DNA of 64,000 nt, from contig NC_135187.1 in NCBI RefSeq assembly GCF_041146795.1, positions 1,923,501 to 1,987,500 of the forward strand, given 5' to 3'. The position numbers and the translations under genes were made by a program. The notes under the pieces are model-generated. The model saw nothing but the letters and a program-made list of their open reading frames with translations. It was not told the DNA's origin and did not search any database. This DNA is from Maylandia zebra (Eukaryota > Chordata > Actinopteri > Cichliformes > Cichlidae). Of the stretch, positions 1 through 12,955 are shown piece by piece. Positions within the stretch are counted from its first letter, which is position 1; each line of letters opens with the position of its first letter.

Positions 1-3000
1 GCTTTTCTGAATCCAGCTGTTTGTGTTGTGTTCACGACAGAGGGACGGATGCATGTATTCTAACTAACGAGGGGGCTGTGTCCCCAGCATCCCCCTGAAA
101 TCTCTGTCTGTACTTATTGGCTTTCCTACCTGAGCACAGCCAGCCGGTGACTGCGTGACCTGGATGTGGTCGATGGGTACATACTGAGCAGCTTCCTGAA
201 CAATTCCCTCGGCATGAAGGCGCTGGCTGAGGCTGAGGGGCCTTTAATATCCACAGCAGCGCTGAAGCCCTGCCACACTGCAGTGCTCGCATCTTCTGCA
301 GAAAGCTGTTCGTCTTCACTGTCAGCTCATTAGTGTTCAGCATGAAAACATGCGACAGCGTTAAAATAAAAGGCTTATTGTTTAGGAAGTTATCATATGT
401 CAGGCAGTTGATGTTTTTATTCAGTTATGGAGCGAGATAAAAAAGCTGGAAGACCACCAACACATCAGGATTCATTCTCAGCATCAACGTCCCTGCAAAC
501 ACTCTCAGCTGTCTGTCTGTGTTTATCAGACATAAAGCAACCTCCACCAGAGATTACCTTCATAGTTTCCATTAAATCTGTGGAGATTAGGCATAAATCT
601 CACTAATGTTTCAGAGGATGCGTCGCGTGTGGTTTTATCCTCGTGTTTCCAAACTGTGCTGGCAGTGCCTGCTGCCGAGTGTGATATATGGAGGTTAGGA
701 GCTCTGGCTCCGGGCCTGCTCGCTCTGACTTTGCTGACTTTGTGTCTCAGGCAGAAAGTCAAAACCTTTTCAGAGGGACCGGAGCCAAAACGGCTGCAAA
801 ACGCTGCTTTACAAAACAGCGAACAACAGCCGCTGCAGCTCCAGATGGAGGCTTTCAAAGTCACCTCCACTCTGAAAAGAACATGTCATCGCCAGCTTGT
901 GTAATTGTGCATTCATGTGGCATTGGAATAATTGGGAAACTGAATTTGTGACTGGGAAATTTCTCATAAAAAATCTCCAAAACAGAAAAACAAAATCAGC
1001 TGCCGACTCAAAAACATGGTGGGTGAATGCAAATACTCAGTTATTAACAAGAAAACTTTGACTAAAAGTACTGCTTTGTAAATTATTATTTTTTTATACT
1101 TTCCAAAATGAACAAAATCTATGAACAGAATTTGACTTTATGTCCAACTCACCTGTGCGCTGTACTGAAGAGATATCAGGTGAAGTTAAACTAGGTCTGA
1201 GCTGTACTTTTGTGTAATACCACTTTCTACCACAAGGGATTTTTTTAACCTTTAACCTTTATTTAACTGGACAGATTATTACAAACACATTGATATTGAT
1301 GATGATAGTCTGCAAAAGGTAAAACCTGATGAGGAAATGAGGGACTATCAAAACTATCAAAAGTTAAAGGTGGTCAAATGCTGCCCCCTGGTGGTGATGG
1401 GTCTAGTTACATTTTGCAGAGGAAACAAAGTAGCTCTAATGGTGATGTTCCCTGTACTGTCACTCTGACCCGTGAGACTTCAATAAGTGAGCTGTCAGCT
1501 TTTACAGATAAAGATGAGAGTAGCAGAGAGGGAACAACAGGGAACTAACAAAGGTAAGGGAACATAAACTACGGTGCTGACTGAGGGCTATGGAGCTTCA
1601 GCATGAATCCCATCTAAAAGGAAAACCTTGACCCCACAAACCCTCTAAACCCTGGACCGACCCGGGAACCTTGAAGTCAAGAATCTCAAAGAAACCTTAA
1701 ACTCACTGAAGACTCAAACTGATAGTTTCAGGTGGTTTTGACTGTATTTATCAGTTATTGAAGCTAACTTTGATAACCTTGCTGCAGACTGGTCTGTGGG
1801 TCACACACACAGGCTGGTTTTACCTTCGTCACGCTGTGCGTGGACGTGCTGCCGATCAGCATCTTGGACATGTCGTCTTCATTAATTAGGAGCCTCATAA
1901 TTTCTAACAGGAAGTATTTTTGTTGGAAAATCAACACGACAAACATGACTCGATCAATCCCGACACTTTCTCATCTTGCAGGTCGAACAGTATCCACACC
2001 GGAGTTTGTCGATGGCGCTGGCACTAAACGCCAGAGCAGAGGAAACCGAAATGAAACAGAAAAGCTGGTTTTTCTCCATCGTGATTTCCACATTTCTGAG
2101 CGTGATCTCTGACTGCAGCTGTATTAATGTTTAATGTCAGCGGTTTAATGGCAGCCACCTGGAGAATCTGCATTCATCTCCACGAATTCAGCGCTCACAT
2201 AACCGAGGGAGCGGGAGCACACATTCATTAACATTTTTGGGGCTGATTTCCCTGAATTTTGGTTACTTCTCAGCTTAATGAGCATCGGTGGAGAAATGTC
2301 GCCTGTTCCCCGACTCTGAATGTGACATATTGAGTTTGCTGTTTGCAGGCTGACGCTGGTTTCCTGCACAATGAGCGCAGCTGATGGACAGTTCACTGGT
2401 CTGGTTTTATTTCCCAACAAAGGGAACAAACACTTGACATGTGAGTCATTATTTCACAAAGTGGAATGCTAAACGAGCACGAGTCACTGCAGAACGATAT
2501 TAGCAAAATAAACAGAGTCTGAAGCATAAAGCTCATTAACACAGAGAACAAAGTGTTGCTGCTCATCGCGCTGTCAGTTCCAGGCTCGTCCCCCTTCCCT
2601 GACTGGTCCAGGGTAACCCTTTCCTTCCCGCTCTGCACAGGAGCGAACCCAGACCGTCTTCACGTTTAGAGAAAGCCGACGTTTAAAAAACTGTTTCCAC
2701 GACTGACGTTTCGCAGCAGTGATACCTCCACCTGCAGCCGCTGTGTGGGTGTCAAAGACAGCGTGAAACCACAGACGGGTGTTGCACTTAATTAGTCGGA
2801 GCAGAGCAAGCTGAGAACAAATATGTTTGAGGAAAAAAATGTCTCCGGGGCGAAATCAGCCAGAGCTGAGCTTGAATGAAAGAATGCAAATGAAGTTATT
2901 TAAAGGACGGGTTCACATCTTTTCACATCAAAGATGGCTTACCTGCGCGCCCCGTGGGTGAGAGGTTAATCACGTGATGGTGAGTATGACTGCAGGTGTG

Positions 3001-3198
3001 GATCCGGGCTCGGTTAGCCTGTGATGGACGGGGAGTGCTCCCACGGTTTATCTGCCTCCTGCTCCTCTGCAGTTCCTCTAACAGCCACCTGAGGCCGGTC
3101 CACTCTGCATTCACTCCCACGTTAGGATGTCAAACATTACAGTTACACGTTCACATCCTGCTGCTGTTGTTGTCTGCTAGGTTTGGAGTGTTGGTGAC
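1..3198. other. Non-coding stretch, no feature recognised
   Basis: There is no long frame, no splice-consistent exon series and no repeat family that I recognise. Short frames of 60-114 codons on both strands show no domain and no consistent codon bias. It could be intergenic or intronic. Confidence 0.5.
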
Positions 3199-3614
3199 CA
3201 GTTTTGGTCAAGTTACTTGAAAAAAGTAATCAGTAACTAATTACTGATTACTTCCCCAAAAAAGTAATCCCGTTACTTTACCAATTACTTATTTTCAAAA
3301 GTAATTAATTACTTAGTTACTTAGTTACTTTTAAAAACACGATTTACAACCTGAATAGGTGATAAAGCGATAGATCTTTCAGCCCAATTCTACTTTTTCT
3401 GCATAATCCATCATACAAAATGTAATCAAATGGAAAAGTCTCTTTTTAACTTGTTTTATTAGTTTTAATCTTTTAACTTTATGCATCAAGCAAACATTTA
3501 ATTATCTGCAACATTCTCTGACTGGAAGAAATTAGTTTAACATTTAAACCTATTTTCTGCACATTCCAGCTCATAAAATAAAATATTTTTTGTGTTTACA
3601 CTCACTCTTTGAAA

Positions 3615-3645
<31 letters not shown>

Positions 3646-3936
3646 ACCTTTATTAGTCCCACACGTGGGAAGTTTGTTTTGTCACAGCAGGAAGTGGACA
3701 GTGCAAAAGTTATGAGGCAAAAATTAGAATACAATAAGAATAAATACAGTACACAGCTGTACAGAATAGAATAAAATAAAATACTATATACAGTAGAATA
3801 AAATAAAATAAATATACAATAAGATAAAAATAGAATACAAATACAAATACTATATACAACTGAGTAAAAATACAACGATGACAGAAAGGATTATTGCACT
3901 TAGTATTATTGCATATGTATGGATGTGTGTGCTTGT

Positions 3937-6374
3937 TCAGTTAAAGTCTTTATTATGGAGTCTGACAGCAGTGGGGAGGAAAGACCTGCGAAATCTCTCC
4001 GTCCCACACCGTGGGTGCCGCAGTCTCCCACTGAAGGAGCTGCTCAGTGCTGTCACAGTCTGCTGCATGGGGTGGGAGATGTTGTCCATCAGGGATGACA
4101 GCTTAGCCGGCGTTCTCCTGTCACTCACCACCTCCACTGGGTCCAGAGGGCATCCTAGAACAGAGCTGGCCCTTCGGATCACCCTGTTCAGTCTCTTCCT
4201 GTCCCCAGCAGAGATGCTGCCGCCCCAGCAGACCACACCATAAAAGATAGCAGAAGCCACAACAGAGTCATAGAAGGTCTTCAGGAGTGGGCCCTCCACT
4301 CCAAACGACCTGAGTCTCCGCAGCAGGTACAGCCTGCTCTGCCCTTTCCTGTAGAGGGCGTCTGAGTTATGAGTCCAGTCCAGTCTGTTGTTCAGATGAA
4401 CACCAAGGTACCTGTAGCTGTCCACAGCCTCAATGTCCATACCTTGGATGTTCAGTGGTTGCAGTGGAGAATGCTTGTGCCTGCGGAAGTCTACCACCAG
4501 TTCCTTGGTTTTACTGGCGTTGATCTGGAGGTAGTTCAGCTGGCACCAGTCCACAAAGTCTTGGGTCAGACCTCTGTACTCCTTGTCGTCCCCATCAGTG
4601 ATGAGGCCGACTATTGCAGAGTCATCAGAGAACTTCTGCAGGAAGCACTGGGTGGAATTGTGGGAGAAGTCTGCAGTGTAGATGGTGAAGAGGAACGGAG
4701 CCAGAACCGTTCCCTGTGGGGCCCCCGTACTGCAGACGACCCTGTCCGACACACAGCCCTGAGTCCTCACATACTGTGGTCGGTCGGTGAGGTAGTCCAG
4801 GATCCAGGTAGTGAGGTGATGGTCCACTCCAGAGTTCACCAGCTTGTCCTTCAGAACCGAGGGAAGAATAGTGTTGAAGGCACTGGAGAAATCAAAGAAC
4901 ATGATTCTCACAGTGCTTCCAGCAGTCTCCAGGTGAGCGAGGGAACGATGTAGGAGGTGAATGACGGCATCATCCGCTCCAATGCCAGGCTGGTAGGCAA
5001 ACTGAAGTGGGTCCAGTGATGAGCTTATTAGGCGCCGAAGCTGAGCCAGGACCAACCGCTCCAGGGTCTTCATCAGGTGGGATGTCAGAGCCACCGGCCT
5101 GTATCTGTTGAGGTCCTTGGGGCGTGAAGTCTTTGGCACTGGTACAACACAGGAGGTTTTCCAGAGCTGTGGGACTCTTCCCAACCTCAGGCTCAGGTTG
5201 AAGAGGTGCTCCATCACCCCACACAGTTGGTCCGCGCAGGACCTGACGACCCTCGAGCTGATGCCATCTGGACCCGCTGCCTTCTTGCCATTAATCCTCC
5301 TCAGTTCCCTCCTAACCTGGGTGGTTGAGAGAGACAGGCTGGAGCCTTGTGTTGAGTGTGTATTGGATGCTGTTGTTGGGGGTGGGGGGGAGTGAGCAGG
5401 GTGAATAGAGGAGGTGTGAAGTGTCTGAGGTGGAGCAGCAGCAGTGGGGGTGGGTGAGTCTGCAGCCGATGTTGCAGACTGCCTCATGGCTGAGTCAAAT
5501 CTGTTGAAGAAATGATTCAGTTCATTTGCCCACCTCACATCCCTCCCAGGCAGAGAGTTCTGCTGTTTGTGGCCTGAGATGGTTCTGAGGCCTCTCCAGA
5601 CTTCACCAACGTTGTTTTGCTGAAGCTGGTTCTCCATCTTCTGCCTGTAGCTGTCCTTCCCATTCCTTATCAGTCCCCTCAACTCTCTCTGCACCCTTTT
5701 CAACTCCTCTTTGTCTTTGGATTTGAAGGCCCTCCTCTTCTGCTTGAGGACAGCTTTAATTTCTGGGGTAATCCAAGGTTTGTTGTTGGAGAAACACCGT
5801 ACAGTCCTGGTAGGTACAGTGTTATCCACACAGAAGTTTATATAGTCAGTAATGCATGTAGTAAGGCTGTCGATGTCCTCTCCATGGTCGTCACAGATCA
5901 CCTCCCACACAGTCGACTCAAAACAGTCCTTAAGAGCCTCCTCGCTCTCCTCTGACCATCTCTGCACTGTGCGGGTGGCTGGTGGCACCCTGCGCACTAA
6001 GGGCTCATACACAGGGACAAGGTGCACCAGGTTGTGATCAGATCTGCCCAGGGGAGGGAGAGGTGATGAACTGTATGCCTCTTCTGCATTGGCATACAGT
6101 AAGTCCAGTGTTTTATTGACTCTGGTTGGGCAGGTCACATACTGGGTGAAGGTGGGCAGTGTGGAGTCCAGTGAGGCATGATTGAAGTCCCCTGATATTA
6201 TGAGAAGGGCTCTCGGAGATTGTGTTTGCAGTCTGCTGACCACAGAGTGGAGAGAGTCACAGGCTGCATCCGCGTTGGCCGAGGGGGGGACATACGCTGT
6301 TATTGCGATAACATGCGAGAACTCCCGGGGCAGGTAGTACGGACGCATGCTAACGGCTAACAGCTCAATGTCTC
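3937..6374 (-). pseudogene. LINE ORF2, endonuclease C-terminal part plus reverse transcriptase
   Basis: The frame of more than 800 codons opens with the last half of an AP-type endonuclease (ISGDFNHA, GRSDHNLV). A linker and reverse-transcriptase blocks follow: RYRPVALTSHLMKTLERLV, FFDFSSAFNTI, GAPQGTVLAPFLF and the catalytic box FSDDSAIVG. It ends with YLGVHLNNRLDW and a C-terminal region. The N-terminal part of the same protein is at 8891-9420, displaced by the hAT insertion. The frame would be continuous if that insertion and one 8-bp duplicate were absent, so the copy was probably intact before being hit. As it stands it cannot give the whole protein. Confidence 0.85.
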
Positions 6375-6382
6375 TGCTGCAG

Positions 6383-8882
6383 CAGTGGCGTGTCTAGAAA
6401 ATTTTTGTTGGGGGGGCCAGGTAGGGGCACAGATTTGGAGAAGGGTGGCAGATTTAATTGGCAGATAATGTTTTAAAAAAAAATTCTACCAACCCTTAAC
6501 CATAATTCAATAATCCTATAAACCTAATAACCGAATGCGCTTTTAACTCTTATTAGAATGAGATTTTAACCACTACGGTGCAAAGTTTTTAGATACTGCG
6601 TTGATAAAGTACAAGAGATACAATCAGTGCTTTGTCAGTGTTTACTCAGCATTCAAGGACATCAATATTTGCATAGTATTTTTACTGACATATAGTGCAC
6701 ATATGTTTTGGACAAAAACATTTTTGAATATTAAAATACGAACATTTGTAACAAACAATTGACAAATTAGCCAATGCCAATGTAAAACTTTCTCTGCCTG
6801 TTAAAAAAAGAAGATAATCTTCTCACAAACTGGTGTTTGATTTTGAAACAGGAAAAAAGTGGGGAAACAACTGAAAAGACTAACATTTGAATAAAACCTG
6901 AAAGCAAGTAAATACTTTCTATGCTGCCTTATGGTAAACTTTGGTAATATTGATAAAGAACAACACTGGCTGATGATGAAATACAGTCAGCTGGCATGGT
7001 GACACTGCCAGTATAACCTGCAGGGCTGGACTGGGACAGAAAAATTGGGCATTTTTACTACAGACCGGCCCACCAGGTAGTAAAGCCATAAAGACTTTGA
7101 CTGAAAACAAACCCTGTTGTGACAGTGATGTACAGTCTTGTTGGTATATGTATGATTTCTATACATTTTACGTCAGATAAAAACTTTGGTTGTAAGATTT
7201 AGATAATTATTTAATAAAAACGAGACATTTTAAATGAGAATAAGAAAGAAAAGTATTTCTTTGTGCCCCCCTCTCCCTGTTAATGCCCTACCTGCCCCCC
7301 TGGCAACACTTTGCTAGACCCGCCCCTGCACAGTTACCAGCTGTCAGCTGCTTAGAAAAGGATCCTGGTGTTATTTGTCTCTCAGAAACAGTTCATAACT
7401 TCCACTCATTCACGTCACCTAAAAGGTAAACCTGTTTCTCCATCACCTGTTCAGCTCTGATGGTTCAGTAAGGACATCTCCTGGTTTCATCTTCATGTTT
7501 CCCTCTCACCACATATCCAAACCGATATCATGACCAGCAGCTTTACAGCTGTGGCTCCAGCAAACAACAGCTGATACTAGAAATTAATATTAAATAAATT
7601 CTAACAACAGCTGATCAAGCTTAAACGTGCTGCTGTTGTTTAGCGCAACATCTGCTGGTTTCCTCTTTCTGGCGCAAAGTGGGCGATAAACAAACAAGAG
7701 AGAAAAGCCGATCAGCTGATCATTGATCAGTTTCATGATTGAAGTAGCAACAGGAGAGGGAGGGGGAGAGAATGAGAGAAGAAGAGGCAGCTGTGCAGCA
7801 TAAAGACAGAATAAATCCAGCTTTGTGTCTTTTTCCATCCTAGCTAAAGTCCGGGACAAACTGCGTCTCTTCTCAGCTCAATACGAAACGTGTAATATTT
7901 TCTCTGAATGAGGGACCATTCCATTTTTTTAAGGAGCCGTTGGCAACTCTACTAACTAACCTTATGAATAAAATAAAGTTCACTATCAGTAACATCATAG
8001 CACCCACCCAGCTGTATAAAAACTCTGTCAAGCTGGCTAGAACGCAGTATGAGTTATTGCAACTGACAGTAAAAAGTCAGCAACATGAAAATAAACTCCA
8101 CCTAAACTTGGTTTATATCTGACCCAGATAGACTGCAGGTCATAACTTCTTACCTGAAGTTCAGTTCACCTGACACTCGGACTGGCGGCTGCCTCGGGGC
8201 TCTCCTCCTGCCTCCCCTTCCCTCATCCACCTGCTGCCTCTGTGGAAGCCCCGTCATAGCCACCACCAAACAACGGAGTTATTTCTACACATCGACCTGC
8301 ATCTGGCCAATCCACCACCTCTCATTGTTCATGCCATTACAAAAAAAATAAAAAATAAGTCAAATAAGCCCGATGGCCAGTCCAGCTATGTTAACCTGCA
8401 ACCAAATCTGCAGCTCCATACAGCAATGTTACGACTTAGATTACATCTTATAACTCATAACTCTTATGTTAGCTGCCCTCAGTAGCATACTGTCTGAAAT
8501 ATTCCACGGCTGCAATAATTCTTTAAGTGTTATTTTTTCCTTGGTATTCTAATTTCACCGAAGTTTACTAAACTCAACAAACTTGATATTACTTACCGGG
8601 ACATTTATTCTGTCCTCATTTTCTTTCACCGAAAAATTGTTTCCTGCAGTGCCATCTTTCGTGCTTGGCTCTCCTACCTTTGCTAACGTGATGCGCATAG
8701 CGCAGAAGCGATGCTGCATTCACTTACACTCGGATATCTGAGCGTCACCGTGAAAACATAATCGGACATTTGATATTTGATTGAATTTTATTGTTTTGCC
8801 TTTGGGGTGGCACCTGGGGTGGCCAGTCTGGTTGGGGGGGTGGCCTGTGCCCCCCCAGGCCACCCCGCTGGACACGCCATTG
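6383..8882 (-). mobile_element. Non-autonomous hAT element (inner), inserted in the LINE
   Basis: The 2500-bp element has ends CAGTGGCGTGTC and (inverted) CAATGGCGTGTC, flanked by a perfect 8-bp duplication TGCTGCAG (6375-6382 and 8883-8890). It is nearly the same length as the copies at 33959-36457 and 61233-63732. There is no transposase. It carries a small conserved frame at about 7590-7859 (minus strand) and pieces resembling other hAT ends (GGGCTGGACTGGGAC near 7025), so it is a composite. Confidence 0.86.
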
Positions 8883-8890
8883 TGCTGCAG

Positions 8891-9420
8891 AGTTGCTCTT
8901 TCACAGTGATGTGCCCAGGGTTACACCATCTGTCATTCACAAAAACTGCCAGTCCCCCTCCTTTCCTCTTACCGCTGTCTCTGGTCCTGTCCGCTCGCAG
9001 CAGCTGGAATCCCGGTAGTGGCACGCTTGTGTCCGGAGTTAGCGATGTTAGCCACGACTCTGTTAGCATCATGATGCTACATTGCCTGTACTCCCTCTGT
9101 GACCAGGTTAGCGACGTGAGCTCATCCATCTTATTGGGCAAAGATCTTACGTTTCCAATAATTACAGAAGGAAGAGATGGTCGATAACGTCTCCTTCTCG
9201 GGCGACGGCGCTCCTTCCCAGCACGACACCCCCGTCTTTTCCTCCTCAGCTCGCTGGGAATATCGGGTCTGTCCGCCGGCAGTACCGCTGCAGGACGCAG
9301 CGCTAACAGCTGATCCTTACTGTAAACAAAGGATCTCTGCTCTGGGTCCCCAGACACGGGTGAAAAAAGTAGAAATAAACTGAAAAAAACGACCAGGACT
9401 AGCACAAAACGGTAGAACAT
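8891..9420 (-). pseudogene. LINE ORF2, N-terminal endonuclease part
   Basis: The frame starts with a hydrophobic stretch and a basic RRPRRRRYRP segment. VIIGNVRSLPNKMDELTSL, MLTESWL and KGGGLAVFVNDRW follow, the typical N-terminal half of a fish LINE endonuclease. Coding meaning ends at the hAT junction near 8890; the further residues in that frame are transposon noise. It belongs with 3937-6374. Confidence 0.82.
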
Positions 9421-10248
9421 GGTTGCAGAGTCTAATTACTAATACGTTAGTTATAAAAAAATTACGAGAAAAAAGATAAGAAAGAAAGAAACTCAGATGC
9501 AAGTAAAACACAGCAGAAAATAAATAAAGTCAAAGACTCAGCGGTCCTGTTGCTCTATTTTCATCTGTAAAGCAGGAGTGGGGTAGGCGGAGGTTTACCC
9601 TGGTGCAGGTGTGCCGCGGTCAGTGGAAGAATCCGCGAGTTTCTCTGTGAGTTTCCCATCACGTCGTAGCTACTCGGTGCTTGTTGGAAGTTTAGGGGGT
9701 TTTTCGCTGTAAAAAGAAGTTTTCTTCCCACGCACAGCGGACACTAATGTTTTTGTCACTTTTTATGGAATCAAACTCAAAGTAAGGTCAGTACTTCCAC
9801 GCTTTAAACGCTGCATGCTCATACTCTCTCTGCACTCGATATGTGATCCATTGTTGATCTGCACACAGCTGTTGTCACGAACGGCGCACTCGCTTACGTC
9901 ACTGTCGTGAGACATTCTCGCAAAAAATCACGGTTTTAGTAACGCAGTAACGCAGCGTTCCTACGGGAAAGTAACGGTAATCTAATTACCGTTTTTGCAA
10001 TAGTAATCCCTTACTTTACTCGTTACTTGAAAAAAGTAGTCGGATTACAGTAACACGTACTGCCCATCTCTGTTGGTGACTCCACTCACCGGGCGCTCAG
10101 AGCTCGGCGTGGAACATCATGGCTGAACTGCTGTGGTTACTAATAACATCACAGCAGCTCATCTGAATGTCACACCAGGGGAGAGATGTCATGAGCTGAC
10201 TTGTTGCAACAACAGTGTCCTGTTACAAATTTAGGGAACTCTTTAGAG

Positions 10249-10474
10249 CAGGGGTGGGGAGCTCCAGGCCTCGAGGGCCGGTGTCCTGCAGGTTTCAGAT
10301 GTGTCCTTGATCCATCGCAGCTGATTCAAATGGCTAAATGACCTCCTGAACATGTCCTGAAGTTCTCCAGAGGCCTGGTAATGAACTAATCATCTGATTC
10401 AGGTGTGTTGACCCAGGGTGAGATCTAAAACCTGCAGGACACCGGCCCTCGAGGCCTGGAGCTCCTTACCCCTG
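10249..10474. mobile_element. Foldback MITE with 8-bp target duplication
   Basis: The 226-bp element has long, nearly perfect inverted ends (CAGGGGTGGGGAGCTCCAGG; the arm continues through CTCGAGGGCCGGTGTCCTGC). It is flanked by the perfect duplication CTTTAGAG at 10241-10248 and 10475-10482. Size, ends and duplication length fit a hAT-type miniature element common in teleosts. It has no coding capacity. Confidence 0.88.
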
Positions 10475-10861
10475 CTTTAGAGGGATCCTTTCTTTCACAG
10501 AGGTTTGTAGAGGCAGACTCCTGGACTTTACACACCTGTGTCAGCAGGACTGACAAGATTAGGGTCCAGATTTAGGAACTGGATTCTGGCGTAAATGGAA
10601 GTAGTGCAGCGACGAGATTGTGTGTAAATTGTGGGAACTCTGAGATTTTTGGCCCTGCTGCTTATGCATTTCTGTGAGTTCATTTGTCAACATGGAAAAT
10701 TTAAGGAGTAGGAGGATAAGGATTTAAAGTACAAAAAGGTTGCAGGCTCAGCCTGTGGTCTGCTGTGATTGTGCCCATGCACTACTTTGCCCTGTTTGAA
10801 TCTGGCCCTGAGAGCGATGCTTTTATCCGTTTAATGTATCAACAGGATGTTTTTCTACAGC

Positions 10862-11100
10862 TCTAAACGTCTCCATCTGCAGCTCCTCCTTCTTTCTCCT
10901 CCATATTCTTCCCCTCCACTTCTTCATCTCCACAACCTTCCTCTCCTTCTTCTCCTCCCATACTTTGTTCCGTCTCCTCTTTCCTCTCCTTTTCCTACCA
11001 CTCCTCGTCTTCCCGCTTCTACTTTTTACCCTCCTCTTTCTTCGCTGTTTACTTCTTTTCTACTCCTCCCCATCTCTTCTTCTACTTATGCTTTTTAAAC
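10862..11100 (+). repeat. Polypyrimidine (C/T-rich) tract
   Basis: About 240 bases are almost entirely C and T on the plus strand, an irregular mix of TCC, CTT and TTC units. Open frames through it are compositional, rich in Leu, Pro and Ser, and not genes. Such tracts can form triplex structure. Confidence 0.75.
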
Positions 11101-11306
11101 TTTTTAATGCTTTTTTCCTCCCCCTCCCTCCTTCCTGTTTGAGTCACCTGCCTGACTCTTCCTCGTTCCTCATTAGTAAGTCACCTGCCTCACTCTGGCG
11201 CTCTGCAGTCCTCCTTGATGCTTTATTCATCACAAGGAGGAGGACAAGAGCGTTGCGCTGTCTGGACACATTTACATACAAATGAACTGAGGATTCATTA
11301 TTAATG

Positions 11307-11308
11307 CG

Positions 11309-11366
<58 letters not shown>
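11307..11366 (+). repeat. (AC)n microsatellite
   Basis: About 30 AC units, preceded by GCGCACGC. Frames through it are artefacts. Confidence 0.95.
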
Positions 11367-11369
<3 letters not shown>

Positions 11370-11442
11370 GATCATCCTCTGTTGCATTGAGTGTCAGTAA
11401 TTACAAACATCAGAAACTCGGCACAGTATCAGCGATAACTCA

Positions 11443-11480
11443 GTGTGTGTGTGTTTGTGTTTGTGTGTGTCTGTGTGTGA
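11443..11480 (+). repeat. (GT)n microsatellite, imperfect
   Basis: GT units interrupted by TT and CT, lying 77 bases after the (AC)n tract and of opposite strand sense. The pair could fold back on itself. Confidence 0.85.
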
Positions 11481-12955
11481 GAGCAGGCAGCAGTTTATCA
11501 GATGTTGTGAGGTTGATCATCCCGACTTGTTTACACTCGGCCCGTCTTGTGAGCTCGGGCTGTGGAGAGATGGAGGCAGGAGTTTTCTGCTCGGCTGCTT
11601 CGTCTTTGTTTCCCTCGTTTTTGTGTTTATTCACATTCAGCTCAGAAGCCGAGCTGCTTCACCTGCTCTGCATAATAACACCGAGTCAAAGCTGGGGTTC
11701 ATTTACACACAATGAGCGTTTGTAAAGCTACAGTACGAGTACACAGAGGTGAAGCCCGAGTGGAGATCTGCGGTGAGATCCTCCCTCCTGCCTTCAGAGC
11801 AAAGTCTTCCTCATATTGTATGATTAAAGAAAGCACTTCTTTGATGTGCACATTGGGGGACATGTCCAGGTCAAAGACGAGTCCAGTGTTACTGCAGGCC
11901 AAGAGGCCGCCATGTTTCTGAGGTTCTTAGGCTCAAATTCTTGCAATGATCAGAATTTCACCTGAATTTAACTCATTTAAATTACACGTCATACGAGCCT
12001 TAATGTCGTTAAGACGTGCCTGTAATTTAACTAATAGATTTGTGTCTGTTATGAGTTTCATCAGCTATTATTTGATGAAATCCAGAAGGAAAGAAAGCTG
12101 TGAGTTACAAGCCTGAAACAGAGACACAAGCAGAGGTAAGCAGGCACCGTGAGACTGAACACAGGACTGTGTACCCTCACAGGGCTAATAGAAACACAGC
12201 TGGGAGGAAGCGAGACACAGGTGAACACAATCAACACAATCACAGGGAGGAAGTAAAACGCACTACGAAGCACAGAAGATCACTCACTAACAAACAAAAC
12301 AGGAAGTAAGAAACAATGATAAAACAGGCAGACTCGGATGAGAAAGTAAAATTAACACGAGGAAAGACACACAGAGAAAAGACAGAGCTCTCCATGAATG
12401 ACTGGAGGAGGGGTTTGTGTGTCCTCTTTGTCCTTGGAGCTATTCTGTGGAGAGCAACTGTCCATCGCGCCTTTTGAGTGAATGATAGGCTACAGGCTAA
12501 TTGCTAACTGCAACAACGTACGTTGTTCAGCGAAGCATAAGTACGAAAGCCAAGGTGTTGTCACATGATTTGGAAGGCATTGTGGGCATTCTGGGCTCAG
12601 CCAATCAGAGCCAGTGGATTTTGTTAGCGGGCATTTTGCCGTAACACGGGCAGAAATATTGCCTTCGTAACTTGAATTTTTCCCCCACCCTCATTCAGAT
12701 CTGGCCTTTGGAACTATTTTGGTTTTCATGTGACGTATGACCCTGAAGGTAAGCGAGTCATGGACTAAAGTAAAACAGTATGTTGGATGTGCCACGCAAT
12801 GCTCAATTACATGGGTGGGAACTAGTGTGTTAGCGCAGTTAGCTCGTTAACGTGTTGGCCGTCTAGCCCCATGCACGGAGCGATCAGGGGTAGCTAGTTA
12901 AGGGAGATTTGCCGTGTTGTGGCGTTAAGGTCATTTCAACGAGATTAACCTGAAA

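Larger units (their letters stand above)
3620..9494 (-). mobile_element. Rex1-like (CR1/L2 group) LINE, near full length, inserted in the hAT
   Basis: The element lies antisense. Its 3' end is a short tandem repeat (TTATC units, read on the minus strand) at about 3620-3645, preceded by an untranslated region and a long reverse-transcriptase frame. hAT sequence is continuous across it: left side ending near 3619, right side resuming near 9495, judged against the uninterrupted copy near 36700. It is itself split by a second hAT at 6383-8882. Confidence 0.82.
3199..10072 (-). mobile_element. Non-autonomous hAT element (outer), interrupted by a LINE
   Basis: Ends CAGTTTTGGTCAAG and, on the other side, TGCCCATCTCTG are inverted hAT-type termini. 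They are flanked by a perfect 8-bp duplication TTGGTGAC at 3191-3198 and 10073-10080. Subterminal sequence is rich in GTTACTT/AAGTAAC repeats. It is the same family as 33600-37133, in the opposite orientation. Without the nested LINE the element is about 1 kb and codes for nothing visible. Confidence 0.88.
10483..12955. other. Non-coding stretch without a recognisable gene
   Basis: Apart from the polypyrimidine tract and two dinucleotide repeats I see no exon series, RNA gene or complete mobile element. The part at 12100-12310 (many ACACAGGT and AGGAAGTAA words) resembles the interior of the LTR-like element at 19507-20110 and may be an old fragment of it. Confidence 0.5.

Noticed and set aside
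2923..3220. Possible exon with CACCTGAGG and splice-like words
   Set aside because: No consistent acceptor/donor pair and no protein similarity that I can recognise.
10847..11285. Leu/Pro/Ser-rich frames of 83-106 codons
   Set aside because: They come from the polypyrimidine tract and have low-complexity composition only.
11144..11365. Frame containing alternating Cys-Val
   Set aside because: It is a translation of the (AC)n microsatellite.
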